The notes beneath the pieces were generated by a model. It was not told the DNA's origin, did not search any database, and saw nothing but the letters and a program-made list of their open reading frames with translations. Source: Pontixanthobacter aestiaquae (GTDB lineage: Bacteria; Pseudomonadota; Alphaproteobacteria; Sphingomonadales; Sphingomonadaceae). Taken from it: DNA of 64,000 nt. Of the stretch, positions 1 to 8,567 are shown piece after piece. A program made the translations under genes and the position numbers. Each line of letters begins with the position of its first letter. The stretch's first letter is position 1. The stretch is from NCBI RefSeq assembly GCF_009827455.1, contig NZ_WTYZ01000001.1, forward strand, positions 2,117,001 to 2,181,000, written 5' to 3'.

Positions 1-1172
1 CCGTAAGCGCCCGCACAAAAAACTACGACCAAATCGCCAACCTCTGCCTTTGGCAGGTGCGCTTTGTCCGCCAAACGGTCGAGCGGAGTGCACAAACAGC
101 CGACAATATTAACTTCTTCGGCAGGCTCGGAATCAAATCGTGTGGCAATGGCTGAGGGATAATTGCGACGCACCACCGTGCCGAAATTACCTGATGCGGC
201 GAGTTGGTGATGCAAACCGCCATCGGTAATGAGATACGTTACCCCGTGGCTGACTTTGCGATCAACGATCTCCGTCAGATAAACACCCGCTTCTCCAACC
301 AGATATCGGCCGAGCTCGATGCAAAGGTCAGTGTCGGCGAGATTGGCTGGAAGGTCAGCGAACCGTTCCTCCAATGCCGCGCCAATTGCGGTGATATCGA
401 TGGGTTCGTCTCCGTGAAAATACGGAATGCCCAAACCGCCGCCCATATTGAGCTTTGGCAATGGTTCGCCAATTTCGGTCGCGAGCTGGTCCGCGAGATC
501 GAGCACATTGGCCTGCGCCTCGATAATCGCATCGGCACTCAGCGCCTGGCTGCCGGTGAAGATATGCAGGCCGCGCCATTCGGCACCAGCAGCGATAATC
601 TCCTTTGCCAGCGCTGGAACACGTTCCTGATCGACGCCGAATGGCTTGGCACCGCCGCCCATCTTCATACCCGAACCACGCAGTTCGAAATCGGGATTTA
701 CCCGGATCGCCATACGCGGAATAGCACCTATCCGTTCACCGATTGCAAGCGCACGGCGCGCTTCGTTCTCGGATTCCAGATTGAGGGTCACGCCCGCACG
801 TAACGCAGCCTCCAGCTCGTCGTCACGCTTGCCAGGACCGGCAAAGCTGATTGTCGCCGGATCGAGACCGGCCATCTGCGCAATCGTTAATTCACCGCTG
901 GAGGCGATATCGAAGCCGTCCACCAACGTCGCCATATGCTCCAGCAGTTCGGCAAAGGGGTTTGCCTTGATCGCATAATTGATCGTCAGGCGCTCCGGCA
1001 TCGCGGCCCGCAGATCGGCGACGCGCTTGGTAAGATGCTCGCGTGAATAGACGAATAGCGGCGTTGCTCCGCCCTGCTCCACCAATTCGCGCGCCGTCAT
1101 GCCGGCAATGCTAAGTTGGCCATCTTTGGCGACATATCCAGCCGGAATGGGTCCGAGCGGCTTCGGCTTCAT
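1..1172 (-). CDS. PLP-dependent decarboxylase, exosortase A system-associated (partial)
   Basis: Fold-type III PLP decarboxylase of the ornithine/diaminopimelate decarboxylase family; the C-terminus runs off the left edge. The PLP lysine is in YAIKANP (K69), followed by HIFTGSQ and a glycine-rich phosphate-binding loop MGGGLG. Near the cut end are GCLCTPLD, with the active-site Cys, and GAYG, so probably only a short tail is missing. The ATG overlaps the stop of the upstream ligase (ATGA), implying coupled translation. With the ligase, ACP and hydrolases next door it matches the decarboxylase found beside exosortase A loci; its substrate is not known, and lysA function is less likely in this context. 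Confidence 0.85.
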   Translation of the reverse strand, partial: MKPKPLGPIPAGYVAKDGQLSIAGMTARELVEQGGATPLFVYSREHLTKRVADLRAAMPERLTINYAIKANPFAELLEHMATLVDGFDIASSGELTIAQMAGLDPATISFAGPGKRDDELEAALRAGVTLNLESENEARRALAIGERIGAIPRMAIRVNPDFELRGSGMKMGGGAKPFGVDQERVPALAKEIIAAGAEWRGLHIFTGSQALSADAIIEAQANVLDLADQLATEIGEPLPKLNMGGGLGIPYFHGDEPIDITAIGAALEERFADLPANLADTDLCIELGRYLVGEAGVYLTEIVDRKVSHGVTYLITDGGLHHQLAASGNFGTVVRRNYPSAIATRFDSEPAEEVNIVGCLCTPLDRLADKAHLPKAEVGDLVVVFCAGAY

Positions 1173-2734
1173 GCGCCTGTCTCCCCGACTATCTCTTGGG
1201 CCAATGCCGTCCGGTCCAGCTTTCCATTCGGATTGAGCGGCATCGAGTCTTTCCAGTGAATCACATGAGGCTGCATAAAATTGGGAAGCTCCTTTGCCAG
1301 CGCTTTGGGCAATTGCGCCTCCGCATCCTCTGCATCATGCGCGGCCCGCACAACAAGATGTATTGCATGGCCCAGCCGCTCGTCCTTAACGCCCAGCGCA
1401 ACCGCTTCTGCGACCAGATCGGTTGCGCGCGCGGCGTCCTCGATCTCTTGCGGACTGATGCGGTTGCCCGCGCTTTTGATCATCGCATCACGGCGACCGA
1501 TAAAATAGAGCAAGCCGTCGGCGTCGCGTTTGACGCGGTCTCCGGACCAGACTGCAATACCACCATATTCGGAACCATCGGGAGACGGCTTGAACCGTTC
1601 AGCAGTACGCTCGGCGTCCTGCCAGTATCCTTGCGCCACCAAAGGCCCGCAATGGACCAGCTCGCCCTCCTCGCCCGGATCGGCGACATTACCTTCATCG
1701 TCGATCACCATAATCTCTGCAAAGGGGATCCCGCGGCCCATTGATGTCGGATGGCTCTCGACCAGTTCCGGATCAAGATATGTCGAACGGAATGCCTCGG
1801 TCAGACCGTACATCGGGAACAGGCGAGCTTGCGGGAAAATACCGCGTAAATCGCTCACCAATTCTTCGGTCAAAGCGCCGCCACTGTTGGTCAAACGGCG
1901 GAGTGGCGCACTGGCTTCGGCCGGCCATTCCAGCTCGGTCAATTGTACCCAAAGCGGCGGGACGGCGGCTAGCGTAGTGACGCCGTATTTCGCGCAAGCC
2001 CGCGCGACGTCACGCGGAAACAGATAATCGAGCGGGACTACAGAAGCCCCAGCATACCAGCTACTTAGAAGCTGGTTCTGACCATAATCGAAGGATAGCG
2101 GCAACACACCCAGCGTGACGTCATCCGCCTCCATGCCGAGATAATGCGCCACACTGACGGCCCCGAGCCACAAATTCGCGTGGCTGAGCATGACGCCTTT
2201 GGGCCTACCGGTAGAGCCGCTGGTGTAGAGAATAGCGCAGAGAGCGTCCGGATCGGCAGTCGATGCCGCCATTGGCTCAGCGACCTCATCGAGAGCCTGC
2301 AGCACATCGTTTTCGTCAATTGCCTCGCAACCGGGCGGCAGATCGCCAACCTCCAGCGATGCCAGACGCGCTTTCGTCCCCAGCAGCATCACCGCGCCGC
2401 TATCGGCCAGAATATGCTTCGCCTGCATATGCTTGAGCAGCGGATTGATCGGCACATGCACCAGCCCTGCCCGCGCCGCTGCCAGAGGCATCAGGCATGT
2501 CAGTTCATTTTTTGCAGCCCAAGTCGCCACCCGCGCGCCCTGCTGCGGCACCCTATCTGTTAACCAGCCACTAAGACGGGCAACACGGTCCCTTAAGTCC
2601 TTGAAGCTAAGCGTCCGGTTGCGCAGGACCAGCGCCGGGCTATCATCCGCGCCAATCTCGGCAAGATGATCCAGCGGCTTCGGGTCCGGATTGGGCAAAT
2701 TGGGCAATTGAGGCTCCAGCAAGGGAAACGGCAT
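1169..2734 (-). CDS. AMP-forming acyl-CoA ligase, exosortase A system-associated
   Basis: ANL-superfamily adenylating enzyme, 521 aa. Visible core motifs: ILYTSGSTGRPKGVMLSH (AMP/phosphate loop, about residue 165), YGLTEAF, SGDR followed by FIGRRD, and the C-terminal NGKLDR with the conserved Lys. It presumably activates a carboxylic or amino acid for transfer to CoA or to the ACP encoded at 3761. It is the first gene of a two-gene minus operon with the PLP decarboxylase. Its ATG lies only 2 nt from the GTG of the divergent acetyltransferase gene, so each promoter must sit inside the other gene. The exosortase A association is from recalled family context, not a search. Confidence 0.85.
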   Translation of the reverse strand: MPFPLLEPQLPNLPNPDPKPLDHLAEIGADDSPALVLRNRTLSFKDLRDRVARLSGWLTDRVPQQGARVATWAAKNELTCLMPLAAARAGLVHVPINPLLKHMQAKHILADSGAVMLLGTKARLASLEVGDLPPGCEAIDENDVLQALDEVAEPMAASTADPDALCAILYTSGSTGRPKGVMLSHANLWLGAVSVAHYLGMEADDVTLGVLPLSFDYGQNQLLSSWYAGASVVPLDYLFPRDVARACAKYGVTTLAAVPPLWVQLTELEWPAEASAPLRRLTNSGGALTEELVSDLRGIFPQARLFPMYGLTEAFRSTYLDPELVESHPTSMGRGIPFAEIMVIDDEGNVADPGEEGELVHCGPLVAQGYWQDAERTAERFKPSPDGSEYGGIAVWSGDRVKRDADGLLYFIGRRDAMIKSAGNRISPQEIEDAARATDLVAEAVALGVKDERLGHAIHLVVRAAHDAEDAEAQLPKALAKELPNFMQPHVIHWKDSMPLNPNGKLDRTALAQEIVGETGA

Positions 2735-2736
2735 TT

Positions 2737-3720
2737 GTGTTGAGCGTCAGCTATCACGACACGGTTAATGTTCTGCAAGGGACGATTCAAAAATCGCGTG
2801 ACCAAAATGCGGGGCCATTCGATAGGTTTGAATGGCTGGATTTGCTCGCAAAGTCAGGCGCCGAACCGCTAATCGCGGTTGCTGAGGACGGAAATGCGAA
2901 AGTTGCGCTCCCGTTGATGCGGACGACTGACCGGCTCGAAGCGCTGACCAACTGGTATAATTTTACATGGCGGCCACTCTATTCATCCGATCCAAAGTTG
3001 CTTGAAGCGGTCGCCCACGGACTGCGCAGCCAAACACATCGGATTGTGATGTCGCCCATACCGGAGGAAGATGGTAGTGCATCGACAATAGAGGCAGCCT
3101 TTCGTGCCGCCGGATGGAACGTGCTGCGCGAACATTGCGATCACAACCATGTGCTCGACGTCAAAGGTCGCAGTTTTGCCGACTATTGGGCACAGCGTCC
3201 GGGCCGGATGCGCACGACGCTTAAGCGGAAAGCCAAAAAGGTTGATGTCGAACTGCTTACTCGCTTCGATGCGAATGCATGGGCCGAATACGAAGCGGTT
3301 TATGAGAATAGCTGGAAACCCGAGGAAGGCGATCCGGACCTGCTCCGCGCATTCGCCGAACAAGAAGGTGCAGCGGGCCGGGTACGCCTGGCCATCGGGC
3401 GTCATGAAGGCATAGCCGTCGCTGCCCAATTCTGGACGGTCGAGGATGGCATCGCTTACATCCATAAGCTGGCCCACCTTGAAGAACACAAAGCGCTATC
3501 CGCAGGCACGACTCTCAGCGCAGCGTTGTTTGAACACGTGATGGACACAGACAAAGTCCAATTGATCGATTTCGGCACCGGCAACGATCCTTACAAGCGT
3601 GATTGGATGGAAGAGGATCGCCCGCGCTACCGGATCGATTGCCTTGATCCGCGCCAACCGAAGGCTTGGCCGGCGCTTGCCAAGCGAATCGTTACCTCCC
3701 TTGCACCGCGTTCACCCTGA
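2737..3720 (+). CDS. GNAT-family (CelD/BcsL-like) acetyltransferase
   Basis: 327-aa soluble protein with the shape of the CelD/BcsL (FemAB-like) acyltransferases found in exopolysaccharide and exosortase loci. The middle holds an RMRTTLKRKAKK basic segment; the C-terminal half carries the AQFW and DFGTGNDPYKRDW patterns typical of this group. The start is GTG at 2737 (TTG at 2740 also possible); AAGGGA about 11 nt upstream serves as ribosome-binding site and lies inside the divergent ligase gene. It is followed 40 nt later by the ACP and then two hydrolases, probably one operon. The acyl acceptor is unknown. Confidence 0.75.
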   Translation: MLSVSYHDTVNVLQGTIQKSRDQNAGPFDRFEWLDLLAKSGAEPLIAVAEDGNAKVALPLMRTTDRLEALTNWYNFTWRPLYSSDPKLLEAVAHGLRSQTHRIVMSPIPEEDGSASTIEAAFRAAGWNVLREHCDHNHVLDVKGRSFADYWAQRPGRMRTTLKRKAKKVDVELLTRFDANAWAEYEAVYENSWKPEEGDPDLLRAFAEQEGAAGRVRLAIGRHEGIAVAAQFWTVEDGIAYIHKLAHLEEHKALSAGTTLSAALFEHVMDTDKVQLIDFGTGNDPYKRDWMEEDRPRYRIDCLDPRQPKAWPALAKRIVTSLAPRSP

Positions 3721-3760
3721 AGCTAAGGGCAGCGCCGCACTTGCAGGGGAAAGCACGCAG

Positions 3761-4114
3761 ATGGATCGCGAGCCCGTGACAGACGGAACAGATAACACAT
3801 CGGCTAAAGCCGGGACCAACGAGAACGCAGCGCAAGATGGCCTCGCGCCCAGTCGTCACGTCATTGATACGCAATTGCGCTCGATCCTGTGCGATGTGCT
3901 GGGTCTGGACAATGATGACGTCGAGAAATTCGACAATGATACCGGCCTGTTCGGCCATCTTCCCGAACTCGATTCCATGGCTGTCGCAGGCTTGCTGACG
4001 GAAATGGAAGACCGGATGGACATCATGATCGAAGATGATGATGTCGATGGCGAAATGCTGGAAACCTATGGCGGGCTACTCGCCTTCGCCGAGGCCAAAG
4101 TTATCGAGGGCTGA
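3761..4114 (+). CDS. Acyl carrier protein
   Basis: 117-aa acidic phosphopantetheine carrier. ELDSMAVAGLL holds the attachment Ser (S72, in DSM) at the start of helix II, and RSILCDVLGLD precedes it as helix I. About 35 extra N-terminal residues are polar and low in complexity. The open frame extends upstream to 3599, but ATG 3761 is chosen because it follows the acetyltransferase stop and has AGGGGA upstream. It ends 2 nt before the next gene. Together with the adenylating ligase it suggests a carrier-bound acyl or aminoacyl intermediate made for the exosortase/EPS locus. It is not the housekeeping AcpP. Confidence 0.85.
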   Translation: MDREPVTDGTDNTSAKAGTNENAAQDGLAPSRHVIDTQLRSILCDVLGLDNDDVEKFDNDTGLFGHLPELDSMAVAGLLTEMEDRMDIMIEDDDVDGEMLETYGGLLAFAEAKVIEG

Positions 4115-4116
4115 TC

Positions 4117-4803
4117 GTGCGCAGTTTCGCACAATGGCCTGCTCCACTTCCCGGCGGTAGCACCAGCGAAGAACAAGCGCTGACTTTCAATCAAGGGCGC
4201 GGCAAACGCGTTTTGATCGTCCCCGCATTGTTCGACGAAGCGAACAAGTTGCGCCGGCTGACGGTCGAAGTGATGCACCGCCTTGATCTTTCGGGAATTG
4301 ACAGCATTCTGCCCGATCTTCCCGGCTGCAACGAAAGCGTACAACCGCTTAACACCCAAACTCTCGAGGGATGGCAAACAGCAGCGTCCGCGGCGGCGGA
4401 GCACTTTGAAGCGACCCATTTGCTGACCATTCGTAGCGGCGCTTTGCTTGCGCCAGACAGGCTGCCCGGATGGCGCTATGCAGCGCATGGCGGCAAACAA
4501 TTGATGCGCTCCATGCTCCGCGCCCGCACCATTGCCAGCCGTGAAGCGGGCCGCGAAGAGACAATGGCCGAATTGGAAGAGACTGGCCGCGCGCTAGGCA
4601 TCGAACTGGCCGGATGGCAAATCGGGCCTGAAATGTTTGCCGCGCTATCAGATGCCCAAACGCCTGCTAACGAGACGTTGGCGGACATTCCCACTGATGC
4701 CGTCCCCGGTGCAGGATTGTGGCTTCGCGCAGAACCTGACGAAGATCCCGAGCAGGCGGATGCCATTGCTGCGATCATCGCTATCGCATTGTCCGGATCA
4801 TGA
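4117..4803 (+). CDS. Alpha/beta-hydrolase-like protein, probable exosortase A-associated hydrolase 2
   Basis: 228 aa, GTG start 2 nt after the ACP stop. The N-terminal VLIVPALFDEANKLRR resembles the oxyanion-loop segment of the exosortase A-associated hydrolase 2 group, and LPDLPGCNES the following strand and turn. The nucleophile elbow is poorly preserved: TIRSGALLAP at the expected place has a Ser but no second glycine pattern. The protein is therefore a divergent or possibly non-catalytic family member. It overlaps the next hydrolase gene by 4 nt (ATGA), so the two are translationally coupled. Assignment rests mainly on neighbourhood. Confidence 0.6.
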   Translation: MRSFAQWPAPLPGGSTSEEQALTFNQGRGKRVLIVPALFDEANKLRRLTVEVMHRLDLSGIDSILPDLPGCNESVQPLNTQTLEGWQTAASAAAEHFEATHLLTIRSGALLAPDRLPGWRYAAHGGKQLMRSMLRARTIASREAGREETMAELEETGRALGIELAGWQIGPEMFAALSDAQTPANETLADIPTDAVPGAGLWLRAEPDEDPEQADAIAAIIAIALSGS

Positions 4804-5576
4804 GCCGCCTCTCGCTAACCTTCGAATGCCAGGGCCGCTGTCTTGCGGGGACATTGGACACTGCCCCGGGCAAGACGGGTCTCTTGATCGTGTCGGGCGG
4901 CAATGAAGTGCGCGCGGGCACATTTTCCGGACAAGCCAAACTCGCCGCGAAACTCGCCAGCGCAGGTTTCCCGATATTCCGTTTTGACCGGCGCGGCATC
5001 GGGGACAGCGATGGCGAAAATCGCGGTTTCACCAACAGCCAGAAAGATATCGCTGCCGCTCTCGAAGCCTTCCGCGCAATCAATCCGCAAATGACGCGCG
5101 TCATCGGCTTTGGTAATTGCGACGCGGCGAGCGCGCTGATGCTGGCTGGTGGTAGCGATCTCGACGGGCTGATCCTGTCCAATCCGTGGACCATCGAAGA
5201 CGGGTGCGACGACACACCGCCGCCTCGCGCAGTGCGGTCTCGCTATATCGAAAAGCTCAAGAACCCCCAGGAAGTCTGGCGGTTGCTGACCGGCGGGGTG
5301 AATTTGCGCAAACTCTTCGGCGGGCTCAAACAGGCTGCAAGCAGTTCCTCCACCATCACCGGGCTGGCGCAACAAATGGCCGAAGGTATTTCCGGCTATG
5401 ACCAACCGATCCGGATTTTGCTCGCCAGCAGCGACCGGACAGCGCAGGTTTTTCTTGAAAATTGGGACGCTTCCGACGCGCGCATTGCGACCTGCGAGAA
5501 CGCGTCACACGCCTATGTCGAACCGCATGCACGCGCATGGCTGGAAAAGCAGATTTTGAGCGCGCTGCGGGCTTAG
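4800..5576 (+). CDS. Alpha/beta hydrolase, exosortase A system-associated hydrolase 1
   Basis: 258-aa alpha/beta hydrolase matching the recalled pattern of exosortase A-associated hydrolase 1: LLIVSGGNEVRAG at the first strand, FRFDRRGIGDSDGEN at the cap entry. The nucleophile elbow is GFGNCDAAS, with Cys107 at the usual Ser position, as in dienelactone hydrolases. A likely catalytic His is in NASHAYVEPH near the C-terminus. It ends the GNAT-ACP-hydrolase operon; its stop overlaps by 4 nt the stop of the convergent RNA methyltransferase gene. Probably an acyl-thioester or ester hydrolase; the substrate is unknown. Confidence 0.8.
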   Translation: MSRLSLTFECQGRCLAGTLDTAPGKTGLLIVSGGNEVRAGTFSGQAKLAAKLASAGFPIFRFDRRGIGDSDGENRGFTNSQKDIAAALEAFRAINPQMTRVIGFGNCDAASALMLAGGSDLDGLILSNPWTIEDGCDDTPPPRAVRSRYIEKLKNPQEVWRLLTGGVNLRKLFGGLKQAASSSSTITGLAQQMAEGISGYDQPIRILLASSDRTAQVFLENWDASDARIATCENASHAYVEPHARAWLEKQILSALRA

Positions 5577-6781
5577 GTTTCGCTCGGGCGAACGAACAGG
5601 CTGGTCAGCTCGACATGCGTGGACCAGCGGAATTGGCCGACGGGCCGTAGCTTTTCAAGACGATAACCGCCTGCGATCAACTTCTTTGCATCACGCGCCC
5701 AGCTTGATGGATTGCAGCTGATATAGACCACTTTCTCGACCGTACTTTGCGCTAGAAGCTCGATCTGATCACGCGCGCCCGCCCTGGGAGGATCGAGCAA
5801 TATCGCACTGAATTTATTCAGTTCTTCTAGCTGCAACGGATTGCGAAACAGGTCGCGATGGATGGAATGAACCGGCTTGCCCGTCACGCGCGCTGCCAAC
5901 TGGCAGGCCAAGTGGGTGTCACGCGCTGCCTCAACCGCCAGCACCTTGGTCTTACCCGCCAGTGCAAACGCAAAAGTGCCAAGCCCTGAAAAGAGATCAG
6001 CGACAGTCCGCGCTTCGGACAGCCAGCTCTGCGCATCGCCAACCAGCACATCCTCACCATCCTGTGTTGCCTGCAAGAAACCACCGGACGGAAAACCCAC
6101 CGGTATGCCGGAAAGGGTAACAGTCACCGGCTCCGGCTCCCACAATGTCTCCGCTCCATAGCCCTGATCGAGCGTTAACCGCGCCAATCCCAAATCGCGG
6201 GCGAAGTCGAGAATCGCTTCGGTTTGCTCCAATCCCTCAACAGGAAGGTTCTTTAGCGAGCAATCCACACCCTGATCTGCTTCGGTCAGCTCGATATCGA
6301 CCGCGAATTTGCCCTTGCGGCGCGCAAGGATGGCACGCAGCGCTTCGACGACAGCGAACAGTTTCTCCGACACAATATGACATTCGGTAAGGCCGACAAT
6401 CTTGTGCGAACCGCTTTCACGAAAGCCAATCAGTGGCTTCCCGCCGCGACTGGCCGCATGCAATGTCGCACGGCGGCGGCTTTTCGGGGGAGACAGATGG
6501 GTCGGGAGAAGTTCTCCTACCGCGATTTCTTGTCCTTCAGCAGCGTTCGCGACGCGCGAGGTCACAAATTCGCGAAGGCTTTCCTCATCGACATGCTGCA
6601 ACTGACATCCGCCGCATTTGCCGAAATGACGGCATATTGGTGCGATATGGTGCGGACCATGCTGGAGCGTGCCGTCCACGTTCAGTACGTCGCCGGGTGC
6701 AGCGCCGGATACATGCTGTCCATCTGCAGTGATGCCATCGCCCTTGGCGGCGATACGGATAATTTCGGACGAAGTGCTCAC
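5573..6781 (-). CDS. Class I SAM-dependent RNA methyltransferase, TrmA/RlmD family
   Basis: 402-aa RNA uracil-5-methyltransferase family protein. Cluster cysteines C50, C56 and C59 in ICRHFGKCGGCQLQH plus C134 (TECHIV) match the [4Fe-4S] set of RlmD. The Rossmann domain has DLFSGLGTFAF, then DPPRAG and the catalytic Cys in SCNPSSW. The open frame runs upstream to 6874, but GTG 6781 gives a family-like N-terminus and a 4-nt GTGA overlap with the upstream Nnr gene. The target is most likely U747/U1939-type 23S rRNA or tRNA U54; the sequence alone does not decide. Confidence 0.85.
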   Translation of the reverse strand: MSTSSEIIRIAAKGDGITADGQHVSGAAPGDVLNVDGTLQHGPHHIAPICRHFGKCGGCQLQHVDEESLREFVTSRVANAAEGQEIAVGELLPTHLSPPKSRRRATLHAASRGGKPLIGFRESGSHKIVGLTECHIVSEKLFAVVEALRAILARRKGKFAVDIELTEADQGVDCSLKNLPVEGLEQTEAILDFARDLGLARLTLDQGYGAETLWEPEPVTVTLSGIPVGFPSGGFLQATQDGEDVLVGDAQSWLSEARTVADLFSGLGTFAFALAGKTKVLAVEAARDTHLACQLAARVTGKPVHSIHRDLFRNPLQLEELNKFSAILLDPPRAGARDQIELLAQSTVEKVVYISCNPSSWARDAKKLIAGGYRLEKLRPVGQFRWSTHVELTSLFVRPSET

Positions 6782-8175
6782 AGGCAGGCCGCGTAGGCGT
6801 CTGCAACCTTTCCGGCAAGCTCTGTCGCGGTGAACGCCGGTCCAGCAAGCCGCGCAGCCTCTGAGTGGAGCCATACGGCCTGACAGGCTGCTTCGAAGGG
6901 GTCTGCGCGCGTCGCTAGCCTGCTGGCAGCAATCCCGGCCAGCACATCACCCGTCCCCGCGGTCGAGAGCCAGCTTGATGCCGGTCCTGCCAAAGCCATG
7001 CGCCCGTCCGGCGCGGCAATGATCGTATCCGGCCCCTTCGCCACAATCACCATGCCGCTCGCCGTGGCAAGTGCTTGGGCTTTCTCGCGCTTACCGGAGG
7101 CAAGCACGGCGAATGACCGGCACAATTGCTCAAGCTCGCCTTCATGAGGCGTCGCAATGTAGGTTCCGTCGCCGCGCAGCATGTCAGGCTTCAGAAGAAC
7201 TATCGCATCGGCATCGAGAACCGCCGTCCGGGTCCACGCAAGCGCAGTGAGCAAACTCGCCTCGGCATTGTCATCACGCCCGAGGCCGGGGCCGATCAGA
7301 ACCGATCCTACCCGCTTGTCATCGAGAGCCATGTCCAATGTACGTTGATCGACCACCAAATCCGCTGGGACTGTAACGTCCGGCCTCTCGCTCAGCAGCT
7401 TCACATACCCTGCGCCGGCACGCATTGCCGCGGTACACGACAAAATGGCCGCTCCCGGCATATCGCCACCGATGACCGCACAAAGACCGCGAGTATATTT
7501 GTGTGCATCGGGCTGGGGAGCGATCAAAGCCGGTTTGCGAATGCGTTCTGCCGCATCAGGCGGAGCGGCCACACCAATCGGCACCAGCCTCCGCTCGCCC
7601 ATCGTAGCGCTCGCTGGCATCATCCAATGGGCATATTTCCAGGCACCCAATGCCAGTGTCAGTGCGTTCTCGGGCAGACTCTCGTTGAGTATTTCACCGC
7701 TATCGCTGGCAATTCCCGACGGAAGATCAACCGCGACCCCACAAGGGTGCCGCTCAGCGAGGTCGCGTAGAAGCAGCAACAGTTCCGCCGAAAGAGGCCG
7801 CGAAAGACCAGAGCCAAACAGGCAATCGACGAGGACGGAACCGCTAATGCCCTTACCCGAAGTCACAACCGCGCCCTTGAAAGCACGCCGGGCATTTTGC
7901 GCCGCCGGTGCTTTGGGAGCCATTGGTGCAACCACATTCACCGTCATGGCCCGCACCCGCAAGAGCTCGGCAATGACATAACCATCGCCGCCATTATTGC
8001 CCGGGCCACACAGCACCGTGACCGGTCTTCCTGCCGCAATACGCCACACCCACTCGGCAGCGCCTTTACCGGCAATGTGCATCAATTCATCGACGCTTGA
8101 TCCCGCGCCTATCAGCGCCTGTTCCGCCGCCGCCATTTGCGCGGCAGTGAGGATCGGGTCACTCGGCCGCGTCAT
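6778..8175 (-). CDS. nnr: Bifunctional NAD(P)HX epimerase / ADP-dependent dehydratase
   Basis: Repairs hydrated NAD(P)H. The N-terminal epimerase (YjeF_N) domain carries LCGPGNNGGDGYV near residues 55-67; the C-terminal dehydratase (YjeF_C/CARKD) carries the ribokinase-like STAGTGDVLAGI loop and VIAKGPDTII. About 465 aa, normal for the fused enzyme. ATG 8175 is chosen because MTRPSDPILTAAQM looks like the family start; in-frame starts at 8187 (ATG) and 8199 (TTG) are possible. Any of them overlaps the end of the upstream lipoprotein gene. The downstream methyltransferase overlaps by 4 nt, so the three genes probably form one operon. Confidence 0.9.
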   Translation of the reverse strand: MTRPSDPILTAAQMAAAEQALIGAGSSVDELMHIAGKGAAEWVWRIAAGRPVTVLCGPGNNGGDGYVIAELLRVRAMTVNVVAPMAPKAPAAQNARRAFKGAVVTSGKGISGSVLVDCLFGSGLSRPLSAELLLLLRDLAERHPCGVAVDLPSGIASDSGEILNESLPENALTLALGAWKYAHWMMPASATMGERRLVPIGVAAPPDAAERIRKPALIAPQPDAHKYTRGLCAVIGGDMPGAAILSCTAAMRAGAGYVKLLSERPDVTVPADLVVDQRTLDMALDDKRVGSVLIGPGLGRDDNAEASLLTALAWTRTAVLDADAIVLLKPDMLRGDGTYIATPHEGELEQLCRSFAVLASGKREKAQALATASGMVIVAKGPDTIIAAPDGRMALAGPASSWLSTAGTGDVLAGIAASRLATRADPFEAACQAVWLHSEAARLAGPAFTATELAGKVADAYAACL

Positions 8176-8566
8176 CCGCACCGGCATCTTGCGCGCCAAG
8201 ATTGCTCTGGCCGCTCACATTGGCAGTAAACCGATATCGGTCTGCTCCCACGCTGATCTCCAGAACATTGCCGTCCAGTGCCCGGGTAAGCTGGTCCGCC
8301 CCGTCCAATTCAACCAGCCCGCGCCCGTCGTCAAGCTGCGCGAAACGGCGAAAGCCGCCATCAGGATGGCGAACGATCAGTTGCTTTTGACCGTCCACAT
8401 TTTCGCGCTCGACCAAGCAATCAGGGCCGAACGCGCTACCCTCTCCGAGTGCGCATTCGACCATCTCGGCACCCTCTTCCGCCTGCGGTTGATCCACATC
8501 GGGAGAGCACGCGCTGGCACCGACCAGCAAAGCCGAAGCGGTAAGAAATCGGGTAGTCACAGACAC
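8159..8566 (-). CDS. Hypothetical lipoprotein
   Basis: 135 aa with a lipoprotein signal: FLTASALLVGASAC puts the lipobox Cys at residue 20. The mature part is small and acidic, with a region (LIVRHPDGGFRRF, then GLVELDGADQLT) that may form a small beta domain. I do not recognise the family. It starts 1 nt after the ilvD stop and overlaps the start of nnr, so it sits inside the ilvD-nnr operon. Probably anchored in the inner or outer membrane facing the periplasm. Confidence 0.75.
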   Translation of the reverse strand: MSVTTRFLTASALLVGASACSPDVDQPQAEEGAEMVECALGEGSAFGPDCLVERENVDGQKQLIVRHPDGGFRRFAQLDDGRGLVELDGADQLTRALDGNVLEISVGADRYRFTANVSGQSNLGAQDAGADDAAE

Positions 8567-8567
8567 A

